DNA of 64,000 nucleotides from Haemophilus haemolyticus_M (GCF_003490935.1 NZ_QQGD01000001.1:372001-436000); one strand, 5' to 3'. Positions 25,655 to 35,470 are shown, numbered from the stretch's first letter. The notes: generated by a model from the sequence alone, not told the origin. Made by a program: numbers and translations.

Positions 25655-27414
25655 TATTGGATATCCTGTTGTCGTTGAGCGAGTAGTTCAGCAAAGAAAC
25701 CTTCATGTTGTAATTCGGTAAATTTACCTTGTTGTACTATTTCTCCTCGTTGCATCACAAAAATTTGATCACATTGTTTCAAATCTTCAATTCGGTGGGT
25801 AATCATCAGCGTAGTTTGATGCTGGCTTGCTTCATTCAATGCTTGTAAAACAAGATTTTCTGATTGCGCATCTAAGCTTGCGGTTGGCTCATCGAGCAGA
25901 AGTAAATCTCCTTTGCGTAACAAGGCACGCGCAATGGCAAGACGTTGAGCTTGCCCCACAGAAACGCCTAATCCACCATCTTTGATTTCGTGATGAAGTC
26001 CAAGTTTATCGGTAAATTCTTTCGCTTGAGAACGTATTAACGCTTGATTAATTTCTTCATCGTTAGCTCGAATATCGCCAAGTAGTAAGTTTTCTTTAAT
26101 TGTGCCTTGTAATAACAATGGATTTTGTCCTACCCAGGCAATATGTTTGCGCCAGTCAGCTAGATTGCTTTCGCGCAGTTCTTGACCATTAATTTTTAGC
26201 GAGCCCTCATAAGGTAAAAAGCCCAAAATTACATTCATTAATGAGGTTTTCCCTGCGCCACTTTGTCCTACAAGCGCAACATTATGATTCGCTGGAATCT
26301 GGAAGTTTAACGGCTTGGTTAATGCTGAACCCTGTGTCGAAAGCACCACTAAATTTTCGGCAGAAATTTCAACCGCACTTTCTAAAGAAATTGTTTTTTC
26401 GTTTTGATGAACGGTTAAATAATCGGATTCTAAGAAATCAACAATGGCATCTGCTGCACCAATACCCGCTGCGCGGTCGTGGTAATAAGCGCCGAGATCG
26501 CGTAAGGGTTGATAAAATTCAGGTGCAAGAATTAAACAAAAGAAACCTGTGAAAAGTGTAAGCGGTGCATTATAGGTACCAAATTCAATTTGACCTAGGT
26601 AGCTAAAACCAAAATAGACCGCCATCAGTGCAATGGAAATAGAGGTAAAAAATTCCAATACGGCAGAAGAGAGAAAAGCGAGTTTTAGCACATCCATTGT
26701 GGTTTCACGGAAATCTTCAGTGGCGTTTTCAATATGCTCAGTTTGTTCAGAAGTGCGGTTAAAAAGACGCAAGGTTTCCAAGCCGCGTAAGCGATCTAAA
26801 AATTGGGCACTTAGGCGAGAAAGGGTATCCATATTTTTTTGGCTGTTGTCAGCCGCAGCAATACCGACAATGATCATAAAAAGAGGAACAAGCGGGGCGG
26901 TAATCATTAAGATTAAGCCTGCAGCCCAGTTCAACGGAAATACAGCAATTAAAATAACGACTGGAACAATGGCTGAAAGACTTTGTTGAGGCAGAAAACG
27001 GGCATAGAAATTATGTAAGTTTTCAACTTGTTCCAACATAATGCTTGCCCAACTTCCAGCTGGTTTTTGATTGATTGTCGCAGGGCCAACAAGATGGATT
27101 TTATCCAGAATTTTTTGACGAATATGATTGCGTAATAACTGTCCGCTTTGGAAACCAATTTTTTCGCGTGCCCATAAAATAATAGCACGCATCCCGAAGC
27201 CGATAATTAGTCCGATAAAATAAGGAATGAGTTCATCACGAGGCACATTTTGCATAATCAGTTTATCGAGCAAAGTTGCAAGAAAATAAGTTTGCGCGAC
27301 TAAAATTAGTGCAGAAAGCGTAGCTAGGACAATGTTTGCGCGCATTAATTTTTTGATAGGTTCTTGTTGTGCGCGAAGCCATTTTTGTAAATATTTTTGG
27401 CGAAGTTTGTTCAT
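25654..27414 (-). CDS. cydD: Glutathione/cysteine ABC exporter subunit CydD
   Basis: Partner of CydC. I chose the ATG at 27414 (MNKLRQKYLQ), giving 586 residues, the family length; a longer frame back to 27528 overlaps the palindromic spacer and trxB and is rejected. Six transmembrane helices, then an ATPase with GQSGAGKTS, a VSVGQAQRLAIARAL signature (VSVGQ replacing LSGGQ, common in CydD) and LLLDEPTASLD. Confidence 0.94.
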   Translation of the reverse strand: MNKLRQKYLQKWLRAQQEPIKKLMRANIVLATLSALILVAQTYFLATLLDKLIMQNVPRDELIPYFIGLIIGFGMRAIILWAREKIGFQSGQLLRNHIRQKILDKIHLVGPATINQKPAGSWASIMLEQVENLHNFYARFLPQQSLSAIVPVVILIAVFPLNWAAGLILMITAPLVPLFMIIVGIAAADNSQKNMDTLSRLSAQFLDRLRGLETLRLFNRTSEQTEHIENATEDFRETTMDVLKLAFLSSAVLEFFTSISIALMAVYFGFSYLGQIEFGTYNAPLTLFTGFFCLILAPEFYQPLRDLGAYYHDRAAGIGAADAIVDFLESDYLTVHQNEKTISLESAVEISAENLVVLSTQGSALTKPLNFQIPANHNVALVGQSGAGKTSLMNVILGFLPYEGSLKINGQELRESNLADWRKHIAWVGQNPLLLQGTIKENLLLGDIRANDEEINQALIRSQAKEFTDKLGLHHEIKDGGLGVSVGQAQRLAIARALLRKGDLLLLDEPTASLDAQSENLVLQALNEASQHQTTLMITHRIEDLKQCDQIFVMQRGEIVQQGKFTELQHEGFFAELLAQRQQDIQ

Positions 27415-27438
27415 AGTTTTATCGTGATATAGAAAAAG

Positions 27439-27463
27439 TTCCCCTCTTTTAAAAAGAGGGGAA
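27439..27463. repeat. Palindromic hairpin between cydD and trxB
   Basis: TTCCCCTCTTTT followed by AAAAAGAGGGGAA forms a nearly perfect 12-bp palindrome, 13 bp after the trxB stop and 24 bp before the cydD start. On the minus strand it could end trxB transcription, but no T run follows beyond the arm. It resembles short dispersed palindromes that I recall in Haemophilus spacers; copy number cannot be judged here. Confidence 0.6.
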
Positions 27464-27476
27464 TTAGTTAGAGAAT

Positions 27477-28433
27477 TTATGCTTCTTGAGCATCTAAATA
27501 GCGTTCTGCATCCAATGCTGCCATACAACCAGTTCCCGCAGAGGTAATGGCTTGGCGATAATTGTGATCCATTACATCGCCTGCTGCGAATACGCCTTCC
27601 ACAGAGGTGGCTGTTGCATTTCCTTCAAGACCAGATTTTACAACGATATAGCCATTATTTAATTCTAGTTGCCCTTGGAAAATTTCCGTATTTGGCGAGT
27701 GACCAATCGCTACGAATAAGCCATCTAATTTGAGTTCTTCTTTCTCCCCAGTTTTTGTGTTGGCTAAACGTAATCCGGTTACGCCCATGTTGTCACCCAA
27801 CACTTCATCTAAAGTGCGGTCAGTATGCAGAACTATTTTTCCTTCTTCTACTTTTTTGTATAAACGCTCGATAAGAATTTTTTCCGCACGGAAGCTATCG
27901 CGACGGTGGATTAAATGCACTGTACTTGCAATATTGGCTAAGTAAAGCGCTTCTTCTACCGCAGTATTTCCACCACCAATGACACCAACCGGCTTATTAC
28001 GATAAAAGAAACCATCACAGGTTGCACAAGCAGAAACCCCACGACCTTTGTAGTTTTCTTCTGAAGGTAAGCCAATATAGCGTGCAGAGGCGCCTGTTGC
28101 GATAATTAACGCATCACAAGTGAAATTTTGTACATCGCCAAAAAGTTTGAATGGACGAGAAGATAAATCTACGCGATTGATATGATCGAAGACGATTTCT
28201 GTCTCAAATTTTTCTGCATGTTGCAACATACGTTGCATTAAACCTGAACCAGTAGTCATCTCAAAATCACCTGGCCAGTTTTCGATTTCATCTGTGGTGG
28301 TAAGCTGGCCGCCTTGTTGCAAACCAGTCACCAATACAGGTTTTAAGTTTGCACGTGCCGCATAAATGGCTGCAGTATAACCAGCAGGGCCTGAGCCTAA
28401 AATTAAAAGTTTTGCGTGTTTGATATCTGACAT
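27477..28433 (-). CDS. trxB: Thioredoxin reductase
   Basis: NADPH-dependent FAD flavoenzyme reducing thioredoxin, cytoplasmic. It has 318 residues. The FAD motif GSGPAG is at 13-18, the redox-active CATC at 136-139, and the NADPH motif GGGNTAVEEA near 153-162. The GDVMDHNYRQA sequence for FAD lies near the C terminus. Upstream of cydDC on the same strand, as in E. coli (trxB-cydDC). Confidence 0.97.
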   Translation of the reverse strand: MSDIKHAKLLILGSGPAGYTAAIYAARANLKPVLVTGLQQGGQLTTTDEIENWPGDFEMTTGSGLMQRMLQHAEKFETEIVFDHINRVDLSSRPFKLFGDVQNFTCDALIIATGASARYIGLPSEENYKGRGVSACATCDGFFYRNKPVGVIGGGNTAVEEALYLANIASTVHLIHRRDSFRAEKILIERLYKKVEEGKIVLHTDRTLDEVLGDNMGVTGLRLANTKTGEKEELKLDGLFVAIGHSPNTEIFQGQLELNNGYIVVKSGLEGNATATSVEGVFAAGDVMDHNYRQAITSAGTGCMAALDAERYLDAQEA

Positions 28434-28542
28434 AAAGAATCCTTGTTTTTCGTAAAGAGAGAATTAATTAAATTCAAGTCTATTCTAATGATTGCAATGC
28501 ATGGAATTGTTCCATACACCTTATCAATTATAAATCTTTCGA

Positions 28543-29400
28543 TTAATAGAGCAGTGAATAAAGCAATCGGCGAAACTTATTTGTTAACGGATCAGCATTG
28601 CCCATTGCACTTAAAATGGATAAAAATTGTTGTTTAACTTCACCATTCTGCGCGCCTAAGTCGGTTTTTAAAATACCGAAAAGTAGTGTCAGCGCTTCTT
28701 CATTTCGTCCAGCTTGATGAAGTTGTACGGCAAGTTTTATTGTAATTTCAGCTGTTGGGTTTTTAGCATAATCGGCCTGTAATTGTTGGATTTCAGGTGT
28801 ATCAGCTGCTTGAATTTGTAGCTCAATTTGTGCTTGTAATCCGTGCCAACGACTATCACGATCTTGCAATGGAATTTGTTTTAGAATTTCTTGTGCTGGC
28901 TCCGTTTTTTTCATTGCAATATAGGTTTCAGCGTAGAGCAGGGCGACATCACTATTTTTCTTATCAGAAAGTTCCCATGAATCTTTCAATAATGGCAATG
29001 CAGCCTCATAATTTTCTACTTGCAAGAAATCTAATGCTTGTTGGAATTTTAAATCTTCCTCTTTAGGTAAAATAATGCTTAATCGTTGGATTAGTGAAGA
29101 TTTATCAAGTGCACCAGGAAATGCATCTAATGCCTGTGCTTCTTTAAACAAATAGGTGGTTGGCAATGCTTGGATGCGGAATTGTGCGGCAATCATTTGC
29201 TCTTTTTCACAATTTACTTTTCCAAGAACAAATTGTCCTTGATATTGTTCTGCAACTTGCTCAAGTTGTGCCAAAAAATCCGCGGATTCTTTATGTGTTG
29301 GCGCGTAAAAATTGATGACAAGTGGTTTTTCTAAGGATTGTTGCAGTATTTCAGTAAGATTTTGTTCGTTGATGTCAACGATAAAAGGAAAATCAGCCAT
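28543..29400 (-). CDS. Thioredoxin-fold/TPR co-chaperone (CnoX/YbbN family)
   Basis: 285-residue protein with a thioredoxin fold (about 1-105) and tetratricopeptide-like repeats (about 115-285), the architecture of E. coli CnoX/YbbN, a holdase that hands unfolded or oxidised proteins to GroEL and DnaK. The active-site position reads APTHKES, with no cysteine, so it should not act as a redox enzyme. It lies upstream of trxB on the same strand. The family assignment is by architecture and sequence recall. Confidence 0.85.
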   Translation of the reverse strand: MADFPFIVDINEQNLTEILQQSLEKPLVINFYAPTHKESADFLAQLEQVAEQYQGQFVLGKVNCEKEQMIAAQFRIQALPTTYLFKEAQALDAFPGALDKSSLIQRLSIILPKEEDLKFQQALDFLQVENYEAALPLLKDSWELSDKKNSDVALLYAETYIAMKKTEPAQEILKQIPLQDRDSRWHGLQAQIELQIQAADTPEIQQLQADYAKNPTAEITIKLAVQLHQAGRNEEALTLLFGILKTDLGAQNGEVKQQFLSILSAMGNADPLTNKFRRLLYSLLY

Positions 29401-29478
29401 GTTTTATCCTTGTGAAAAAATAATGGCTGATTTTAGCAAAGTGCGGAAGATTTTAGAAACGTTTTACCATTTCTATTA

Positions 29479-30450
29479 TTAAGCAAGTTTTTCTAGAATC
29501 AATTTTCCCATCATTTCAATATGTATATGCTCTACATTAAGTGCGGGAATATATTGATAAGATTGCCCGCCATTGGTTAAGAAATTTTCTCGATTTTCTT
29601 TGTCAATTTCTTCAATGGTTTCTAAACAATCTACGGAAAAACCAGGGCAAATAACGGCAATTTTTTGAATATTCTGTGTTGCAGCAGATTCTAAAAATTT
29701 GTCGGTATAAGGTTGTAGCCATTCTTCACGCCCAAAGCGAGATTGAAACGTCATTCCCCATTGGTTTTCTGTTAAGCTCAGCTTATTAACAACTGCAATA
29801 GTCGTTTGTTTACAATGTTCACGATAATAATCGCCCATTTTTTCATAACGCAAAGGAATACCATGATAAGAAAATAACAAAAACTCATCGGGTTTTAACC
29901 GCGCTTTTATGGAATTGACTAACGCATCAATGTAATTCTCATCGACATGATAAGAATGGATAAAATCAAAGGGCGCTAATCCTCGTTCTTCTTTAAGGGC
30001 GTTAGCGAAAGCATCAAATACTGCGCCCGTGGTTGAGCTAGAGTATTGCGGATAAAGTGGCAAAACAATAATTCGATCAACTTGATTTTCAAGCAAGTTT
30101 TTTACCGCACTTTGCATTGATGGATTGCCGTACGTCATGGCAATTTCTACTTGAGTATCGATATTTTGATTATCTAAATAGGCTTGTAATGCATCTTTTT
30201 GTTGTCGCGAAATGGCAAGTAAAGGCGATCCTTGTTCTGTCCAAATGGCTTGATAATTTTTAGCGATACGTTTTGAACGCAATGGCAAAATAATCGCCTT
30301 GAGCAGTGGATACCATTTGCAACGCGGTAAATCTACCACGCGAGGATCCGTTAAAAATTGCCATAAATAACGGCTAATTGACTTCGGTGTCGGGCTATCT
30401 GGCGTGCCTAGATTGGCAAGTAATACGCCGATTTTTGCTGGTTTTGTCAT
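29479..30450 (-). CDS. hemH: Ferrochelatase
   Basis: Inserts ferrous iron into protoporphyrin IX, the last step of haem synthesis; membrane-associated, cytoplasmic. It has 323 residues. It has LLANLGTPDSP near the N terminus, LFSYHGIPLRY with the metal-ligand His (about 195), and the late PGFSVDCLETIEEID stretch with the catalytic Glu. Haemophilus cannot make protoporphyrin but can use it via HemH when supplied. Overlaps the upstream thioesterase gene by 4 bp. Confidence 0.96.
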   Translation of the reverse strand: MTKPAKIGVLLANLGTPDSPTPKSISRYLWQFLTDPRVVDLPRCKWYPLLKAIILPLRSKRIAKNYQAIWTEQGSPLLAISRQQKDALQAYLDNQNIDTQVEIAMTYGNPSMQSAVKNLLENQVDRIIVLPLYPQYSSSTTGAVFDAFANALKEERGLAPFDFIHSYHVDENYIDALVNSIKARLKPDEFLLFSYHGIPLRYEKMGDYYREHCKQTTIAVVNKLSLTENQWGMTFQSRFGREEWLQPYTDKFLESAATQNIQKIAVICPGFSVDCLETIEEIDKENRENFLTNGGQSYQYIPALNVEHIHIEMMGKLILEKLA

Positions 30451-30866
30451 AAATTGATTACGGAAAGGGTTAATCTAGAAACACAACAAAGTTTATTCTC
30501 TTCTGTGCGGATGTCAATTTGCCAAACTTGGATATTTCTGCCTAAATTAATTGGCGTGGCTCTCGCAGTCACTTTACCTGAACGAACTGGGCGAAGATGA
30601 TTGGCATTAATATCTAATCCTACCGCAGCTTTGCCTTCTTCTAATAAACAAAGCGAACCCGCAAGGGAACCAATTGTTTCAGCTAAAGCAACCGAAATCC
30701 CGCCATGCAAGACACCAAACGGCTGCATAGTACGATGATCCACTGGCATTGTCGCTTCAATCCAATCCTCGCCAAAAGCAGAAATTTCAATGCCAAGATG
30801 GCTAACTGCACTGTTGGAGCAAAGTTGATTTAAGTTTTCGAGTGTGAAGTTTTTTTGCCAAATCAT
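30447..30866 (-). CDS. menI: Hotdog-fold acyl-CoA thioesterase (MenI/YdiI family)
   Basis: 139-residue PaaI-like thioesterase. The HGG motif (FGVLHGGISVALAET) is at about 50-64 with catalytic Glu63. E. coli YdiI/MenI hydrolyses 1,4-dihydroxy-2-naphthoyl-CoA in menaquinone synthesis; the H. influenzae homologue (HI1161) has been solved structurally and acts on several acyl-CoAs. Adjacent to the ydiJ homologue, the same pairing as ydiI-ydiJ in E. coli. Confidence 0.88.
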   Translation of the reverse strand: MIWQKNFTLENLNQLCSNSAVSHLGIEISAFGEDWIEATMPVDHRTMQPFGVLHGGISVALAETIGSLAGSLCLLEEGKAAVGLDINANHLRPVRSGKVTARATPINLGRNIQVWQIDIRTEENKLCCVSRLTLSVINL

Positions 30867-30879
30867 GATGTTCCTTTCA

Positions 30880-33800
30880 TTACGCTAAAATTTCTAACAA
30901 TGCCTGCACAGGGTGTTTTAGCACCACATGTTCATAACGTTTTACCTGACTGCGGCAAGAATAACCGGTAGCTAAACAAAAGTGCAGATCTTTTCCATGT
31001 AGTTTTTTATGCCAGGATACATCGTAGATTTCTCGGCTCATTTTTTGATTTTGTATTTCGTGTCCAAATACACCAGCCATACCGCAACATCCTACTTTTT
31101 CTACATTCAGTTGTTGTCCAAATCTTCCAAAAATTTCTTGCCATTCTTTTGGGCTGTTCGGCATAAAGGTAGATTCCGTACAATGTGGGAATAAATACCA
31201 ATCGGAAGTGCGGTCAGTTTTGACGATGTTTTTCAGTTTATCTTGTAACTCCGCATTTTGTAATCTTTGTTTTAACCATTCGTGTGCGGTGAGAACGTGA
31301 AAATCGCCACGTTTTTCTTGTAGTGCTTCTTTGTATTCATCTCGATAAGACAGCACGATGGCTGGATCAATGCCTACAAGTGGAATGCCTAATTTTGCCA
31401 TTCGATTTAAAAACTCGGCTTGGTTTTGTGCTGTTTTGCTAAAGCGTTTTAAGAAACCTTTAATGTGCATTGCTTTACCATTTGGTTTAAATGGCAACAG
31501 AATTGGTTTGAAGCCTAATTTCTGCGTAAGCAGAACAAAATCGCGTACTACTTTGGCATCATAGTAAGATGTGTAAGGATCTTGCACAATAAATAAAATA
31601 TCGTTTTTTTCTACCGCACTTAGGCCTTCCAATTCTTCCAATGATTGTCCTTGATAGCGGATTTCTACAAGTTGTCGTTGCAAATTGGGTTCAGAAAGCA
31701 AGGGCAAATCAGTCATGCCTAGTGTTTTTTCCACTAATGTTTGCGTGACTTTTAGCTTGGTAAAATAATTAAACAATTTTGCCTGTTTTGCCATATAAGG
31801 CGCAGCAATTTCTAAATTTGCCACAATGTGATCTTTTGCCGGTCGTAAGTAGCGACTGTGATAAAAATGAAAGAATTTCGCACGGAAACTTGGCACATCA
31901 ATTTTAATCGGGCATTGACTCGCGCAGGCTTTACAAGCAAGGCAAGTATCCATTGCAGCTTTCACTTCGTGAGAAAAATCATAATTCCCTCGCCATTTTT
32001 GAACCGTATTGCTTAGTCTTTTCACAAGTGCGGTTAGTTTTATTTCTGTTTTACGGAAGTCTAATTGTTCGGGCGAAACATTTTCATTTGCCATCAATCG
32101 AAGCCATTCTCGAACCATAGCTGCGCGACCTTTTGGCGAAAATACACGGTTTTTACTGACTTTCATCGATGGGCACATAATGCTGTGTTCATCAAAATTG
32201 AAACATAAACCGTTTCCATTGCAGTTCATCGCCCCCTTAAATTCATCGCGTATTTGGATAGGAATTTGGCGATCGTTATCAGCCCGCATTGGCGAAAGGA
32301 TAGAATAAAGTTCATCTTTGGAATCTAAAGGCGTACAGATTTTGCCAGGATTTAACCGATTGTTTGGATCGAATAAGGTTTTTATATAACGAAGTTCGTG
32401 CCAGAGTTCTGGCGTAAAGAATTTTTCGCCGTAATGGGATCGCACGCCTTTTCCATGTTCTCCCCAGAGTAATCCACCATATTTAATCGTAAGTTCTGCC
32501 ACTTCATCTGAAATTTGTTTAAATAATTTCACTTGTTCTTTATCGCATAAATCAAGCGCAGGGCGAACGTGTAACACGCCCGCATCGACGTGCCCAAACA
32601 TGCCATATTGTAAATTGTGCTTGTCTAATAAAGCGCGAAATTCACTGATGTAATCCGCAAGATTTTCTGGGGGAACACAAGTATCTTCTACAAAAGGAAT
32701 CGGTTTGGCTGCACCTTTTGCATTGCCAAGTAAGCCCACTGCTTTTTTTCGCATTGCATAAATACGTTCAATAGAAGGTAAATCAGAACAAACTTGATAG
32801 CCAATAATGTGATCTTGGTTGTGTTCGATTTTTTCATCAAGTGAGCGAGAAAGTTCGGTAACTTGGCGGTCTATTTTTTCTTTATTATTACCCGCAAATT
32901 CCACAATATTTAAACCGAGAATTGGATCCGTTTCATCTTCTGTAAGAAGTTCATTTACAGAGTGCCAAATAATATCTTGTTTGGCGAGGTTTAAGACTTT
33001 GGAATCAACGGTTTCCACAGAAAGCGCATTGGCTTTCACCATAAAGGGGGCGTTGCGCAATGCCGCATCAAAAGAACGATATTTAATATTGATGAGCGTG
33101 CGATACTGAGGAATTGGCAGTAGATTGAGTTTGGCTTCACAAATAAATGCGAGAGAACCTTCAGAGCCAGTGAGAATTCTAGTGAGATTAAATTCACTTT
33201 CATTTTCATTGAATACATTTTTCAGATCGTATCCTGTTAAAAAACGGTTAAGTTGTGGCAGATCTTTAATGATTGCCGCTCTTTTTTCTTTACAGTGTTG
33301 CGCAATGGTTTGATGGAGTCTTTTGCTACAGTCACTTAATTCAAGCACATCGATGTTTTCTAAAATATCAACAGAATTTACCGCACTTGTATCTAAAATC
33401 TCACCGTTCATTAATACTGCGCGTAATGCCAAAACGTGATTAGAGGTTTTACCGTATTGCAATGAACCTTGCCCAGAGGCATCGGTATTAATCATTCCAC
33501 CTAAAGTCGCTCGATTGCTGGTGGATAGCTCTGGGGCAAAGAACAAACCATGTGGTTTTAAAAATTGATTAAGTTGATCTTTTACTACGCCTGCTTGTAC
33601 ACGAACCCAACGTTCTTTTACATTGAGTTCTAAAATGGCAGTCATATGGCGAGAGAGATCCACTATGATATTGTTATTGATGGATTGTCCATTTGTGCCA
33701 GTGCCTCCACCGCGAGGAGTAAAGGTGAGCAATTGATATTTAGGTAAATTTGCTAATTTTATTATACGCACTATATCAGCAACAGTTTTCGGAAAAAGAA

Positions 33801-33963
33801 TCGCTTGAGGAAGCTGTTGATAAACGCTGTTATCCGTAGCAAGACTTAATCTATCTGCATAATTTGTAGCGATATCTCCTTCAAAATGTTGTTTTTTAAG
33901 TGATTGGAGATAGTTAAGGACATCTTGTTCAATTTGTGGAGTGTGATTTAGACTTGGCAACAT
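30880..33963 (-). CDS. ydiJ: FAD/Fe-S D-2-hydroxyglutarate dehydrogenase (YdiJ family)
   Basis: Large 1027-residue membrane-associated oxidoreductase. A FAD-binding PCMH domain (about 45-190, with PRGGGTGTNGQS), an FAD-oxidase C domain to about 545, a ferredoxin-like region with CLACKACASQCP (about 668-680), and a C-terminal CCG-type cysteine region (GCCGMAG) are seen in order. E. coli YdiJ oxidises D-2-hydroxyglutarate; older annotation calls it D-lactate dehydrogenase. Two homologous functions are fused in one chain. Ends 13 bp before menI. Confidence 0.9.
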   Translation of the reverse strand: MLPSLNHTPQIEQDVLNYLQSLKKQHFEGDIATNYADRLSLATDNSVYQQLPQAILFPKTVADIVRIIKLANLPKYQLLTFTPRGGGTGTNGQSINNNIIVDLSRHMTAILELNVKERWVRVQAGVVKDQLNQFLKPHGLFFAPELSTSNRATLGGMINTDASGQGSLQYGKTSNHVLALRAVLMNGEILDTSAVNSVDILENIDVLELSDCSKRLHQTIAQHCKEKRAAIIKDLPQLNRFLTGYDLKNVFNENESEFNLTRILTGSEGSLAFICEAKLNLLPIPQYRTLINIKYRSFDAALRNAPFMVKANALSVETVDSKVLNLAKQDIIWHSVNELLTEDETDPILGLNIVEFAGNNKEKIDRQVTELSRSLDEKIEHNQDHIIGYQVCSDLPSIERIYAMRKKAVGLLGNAKGAAKPIPFVEDTCVPPENLADYISEFRALLDKHNLQYGMFGHVDAGVLHVRPALDLCDKEQVKLFKQISDEVAELTIKYGGLLWGEHGKGVRSHYGEKFFTPELWHELRYIKTLFDPNNRLNPGKICTPLDSKDELYSILSPMRADNDRQIPIQIRDEFKGAMNCNGNGLCFNFDEHSIMCPSMKVSKNRVFSPKGRAAMVREWLRLMANENVSPEQLDFRKTEIKLTALVKRLSNTVQKWRGNYDFSHEVKAAMDTCLACKACASQCPIKIDVPSFRAKFFHFYHSRYLRPAKDHIVANLEIAAPYMAKQAKLFNYFTKLKVTQTLVEKTLGMTDLPLLSEPNLQRQLVEIRYQGQSLEELEGLSAVEKNDILFIVQDPYTSYYDAKVVRDFVLLTQKLGFKPILLPFKPNGKAMHIKGFLKRFSKTAQNQAEFLNRMAKLGIPLVGIDPAIVLSYRDEYKEALQEKRGDFHVLTAHEWLKQRLQNAELQDKLKNIVKTDRTSDWYLFPHCTESTFMPNSPKEWQEIFGRFGQQLNVEKVGCCGMAGVFGHEIQNQKMSREIYDVSWHKKLHGKDLHFCLATGYSCRSQVKRYEHVVLKHPVQALLEILA

Positions 33964-34132
33964 AGCATTTAACTCATTTAAAGGTATAAATAGCTGGATG
34001 TTCTCGATAATATCTTAAGGTGAGAACAATGTCGAATTAGATTTTGAGTGATTTTAAGAAGCTTTTTATGGAGTAAATTAGTCAAGAATAGTGTATTATT
34101 GAGTGAAAAATGAACAAAAAGTTCAAAAGAAT

Positions 34133-34160
34133 TTGATCTTTTCGATTTTTATAGGATAAT
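34133..34160 (+). promoter_or_regulatory. ompP5 promoter
   Basis: TTGATC (34133-34138), 16-bp spacer, GATAAT (34155-34160). It places the transcript start near 34167 and gives a long untranslated leader of about 175 nt, as known for ompA genes. The 379-bp spacer 33964-34342 otherwise holds no open frame. Confidence 0.6.
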
Positions 34161-34177
34161 AAGCGCACTTTTGAACG

Positions 34178-34200
34178 TTCCTTTGGCGTAAACAAAGGAA
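34178..34200 (+). promoter_or_regulatory. 5' leader stem-loop of ompP5 mRNA
   Basis: TTCCTTTG pairs perfectly with CAAAGGAA around GCGTAAA, about 12 nt after the predicted transcript start. E. coli ompA mRNA owes its long half-life to a 5'-terminal stem-loop, and this element is placed to do the same. Not followed by T, so not a terminator. Confidence 0.6.
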
Positions 34201-34342
34201 TTGAATTTGTCAAAAGGTAAAAAGTAGGGCAAATTCAAAACCCTAGTTAAGCGACTGTTTAGAGTGTAACTTTAATTAAAAGTTCAGTATAAACAAGGAC
34301 ACTTTTTTATTACTATTCGATGACTAAATAGAGGACATCAAA

Positions 34343-35401
34343 ATGAAAAAAACTGCAATCGCATTAGTAGTTGCTGGTTTAGCAGCTGCTTCAGTAGCTC
34401 AAGCAGCTCCACAAGAAAATACTTTCTACGCTGGCGTTAAAGCTGGTCAAGCATCTTTCCACGATGGCATTCGTGCTCAAGCTCGTGAAAATAATGAGGG
34501 TTATCACCGTAATTCTTTCACTTACGGTGTATTTGGTGGTTACCAAATCTTAAATCGTGATAACTTAGGTTTAGCGGTTGAATTAGGTTACGATGATTTC
34601 GGTCGTGTTAAATTCAAAGATGCTGGTAAAGTATCAGTAAAACACACTAACCACGGTACTCACTTAAGCTTAAAAGGTAGCTATGAAGTGTTAAATGGCT
34701 TAGATGTTTATGGTAAAGCAGGTGTTGCTTTAGTTCGTTCTGATTATAAATCCTACGATCAAAATGGCGTTCGTGAGCATGAAAATGGTCATCACAGCTT
34801 ACGTACCTCTGGTTTATTCGCTGTAGGTGCAGAATATGCAGTATTACCAGAATTAGCAGTTCGTTTAGAATACCAATGGCTAACTCGCGTAGGTAAACTC
34901 CGCACTGAAGATAAACCAAATAGCGCAATTGACTATAACCCTTGGATTGGTTCTATCAACGCGGGTATTTCTTACCGTTTTGGTCAAGGCGCAGCGCCAG
35001 TTGTTGCAGCACCTGAAGTTGTAAGCAAAACTTTCAACTTAAACTCTGATGTAACTTTCGCGTTCGGTAAAGCAAACTTAAAACCACAAGCTCAAGCAGC
35101 TTTAGATGGTATCTACGGTGAAATCGCACAAGTTAACAACGCTAAAGTAGCTGTTGCTGGTTACACTGACCGTATCGGTTCTGATGCTGGTAACTTAAAA
35201 CTTTCTCAACGTCGTGCTGACACTGTAGCTAACTACTTCGTAGCTAAAGGTGTTTCTGCAGATGCAATCTCTGCAACTGGTTATGGTAAAGCAAACCCAG
35301 TGACTGGCGCAACTTGTGACCAAGTTAAAGGTCGTAAAGCGCTTATCGCATGTCTTGCTCCAGACCGTCGTGTAGAAATCGCAGTTAACGGTACTAAATA
35401 A
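34343..35401 (+). CDS. ompP5: Outer membrane protein P5 (OmpA family)
   Basis: Major heat-modifiable outer-membrane protein and adhesin. It has 352 residues: a signal peptide (cleavage after AQA at 21), an eight-stranded beta barrel (about 22-215) with variable loops that face the host, an Ala/Pro hinge (AAPVVAAPE), and a peptidoglycan-binding OmpA C domain (NLNSDVTFAFGK, then GYTDRIGSDAGN and LSQRRAD). Codon usage is strongly optimised, fitting high expression. Two cysteines lie in the C domain. Confidence 0.97.
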   Translation: MKKTAIALVVAGLAAASVAQAAPQENTFYAGVKAGQASFHDGIRAQARENNEGYHRNSFTYGVFGGYQILNRDNLGLAVELGYDDFGRVKFKDAGKVSVKHTNHGTHLSLKGSYEVLNGLDVYGKAGVALVRSDYKSYDQNGVREHENGHHSLRTSGLFAVGAEYAVLPELAVRLEYQWLTRVGKLRTEDKPNSAIDYNPWIGSINAGISYRFGQGAAPVVAAPEVVSKTFNLNSDVTFAFGKANLKPQAQAALDGIYGEIAQVNNAKVAVAGYTDRIGSDAGNLKLSQRRADTVANYFVAKGVSADAISATGYGKANPVTGATCDQVKGRKALIACLAPDRRVEIAVNGTK

Positions 35402-35436
35402 TTTTAGTGTTCGTTTAACGAAAGATTAAATACAGC

Positions 35437-35470
35437 AAAAGGCTTAAACTTCGGTTTAGGCCTTTTGTCT
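35437..35470 (+). terminator. ompP5 terminator
   Basis: AAAAGGCTTAAAC pairs with GTTTAGGCCTTTT around a stable TTCG tetraloop; rho-independent terminator 36 bp after the stop. Confidence 0.9.

Noticed and set aside
27415..27528. Longer CydD start at 27528
   Set aside because: The extension covers a palindromic spacer and trxB coding, lacks a ribosome site and adds unrelated residues.
28501..28515. ATGGAA/TTCCAT palindrome upstream of trxB
   Set aside because: Only six base pairs, no T tract, no conserved operator match.
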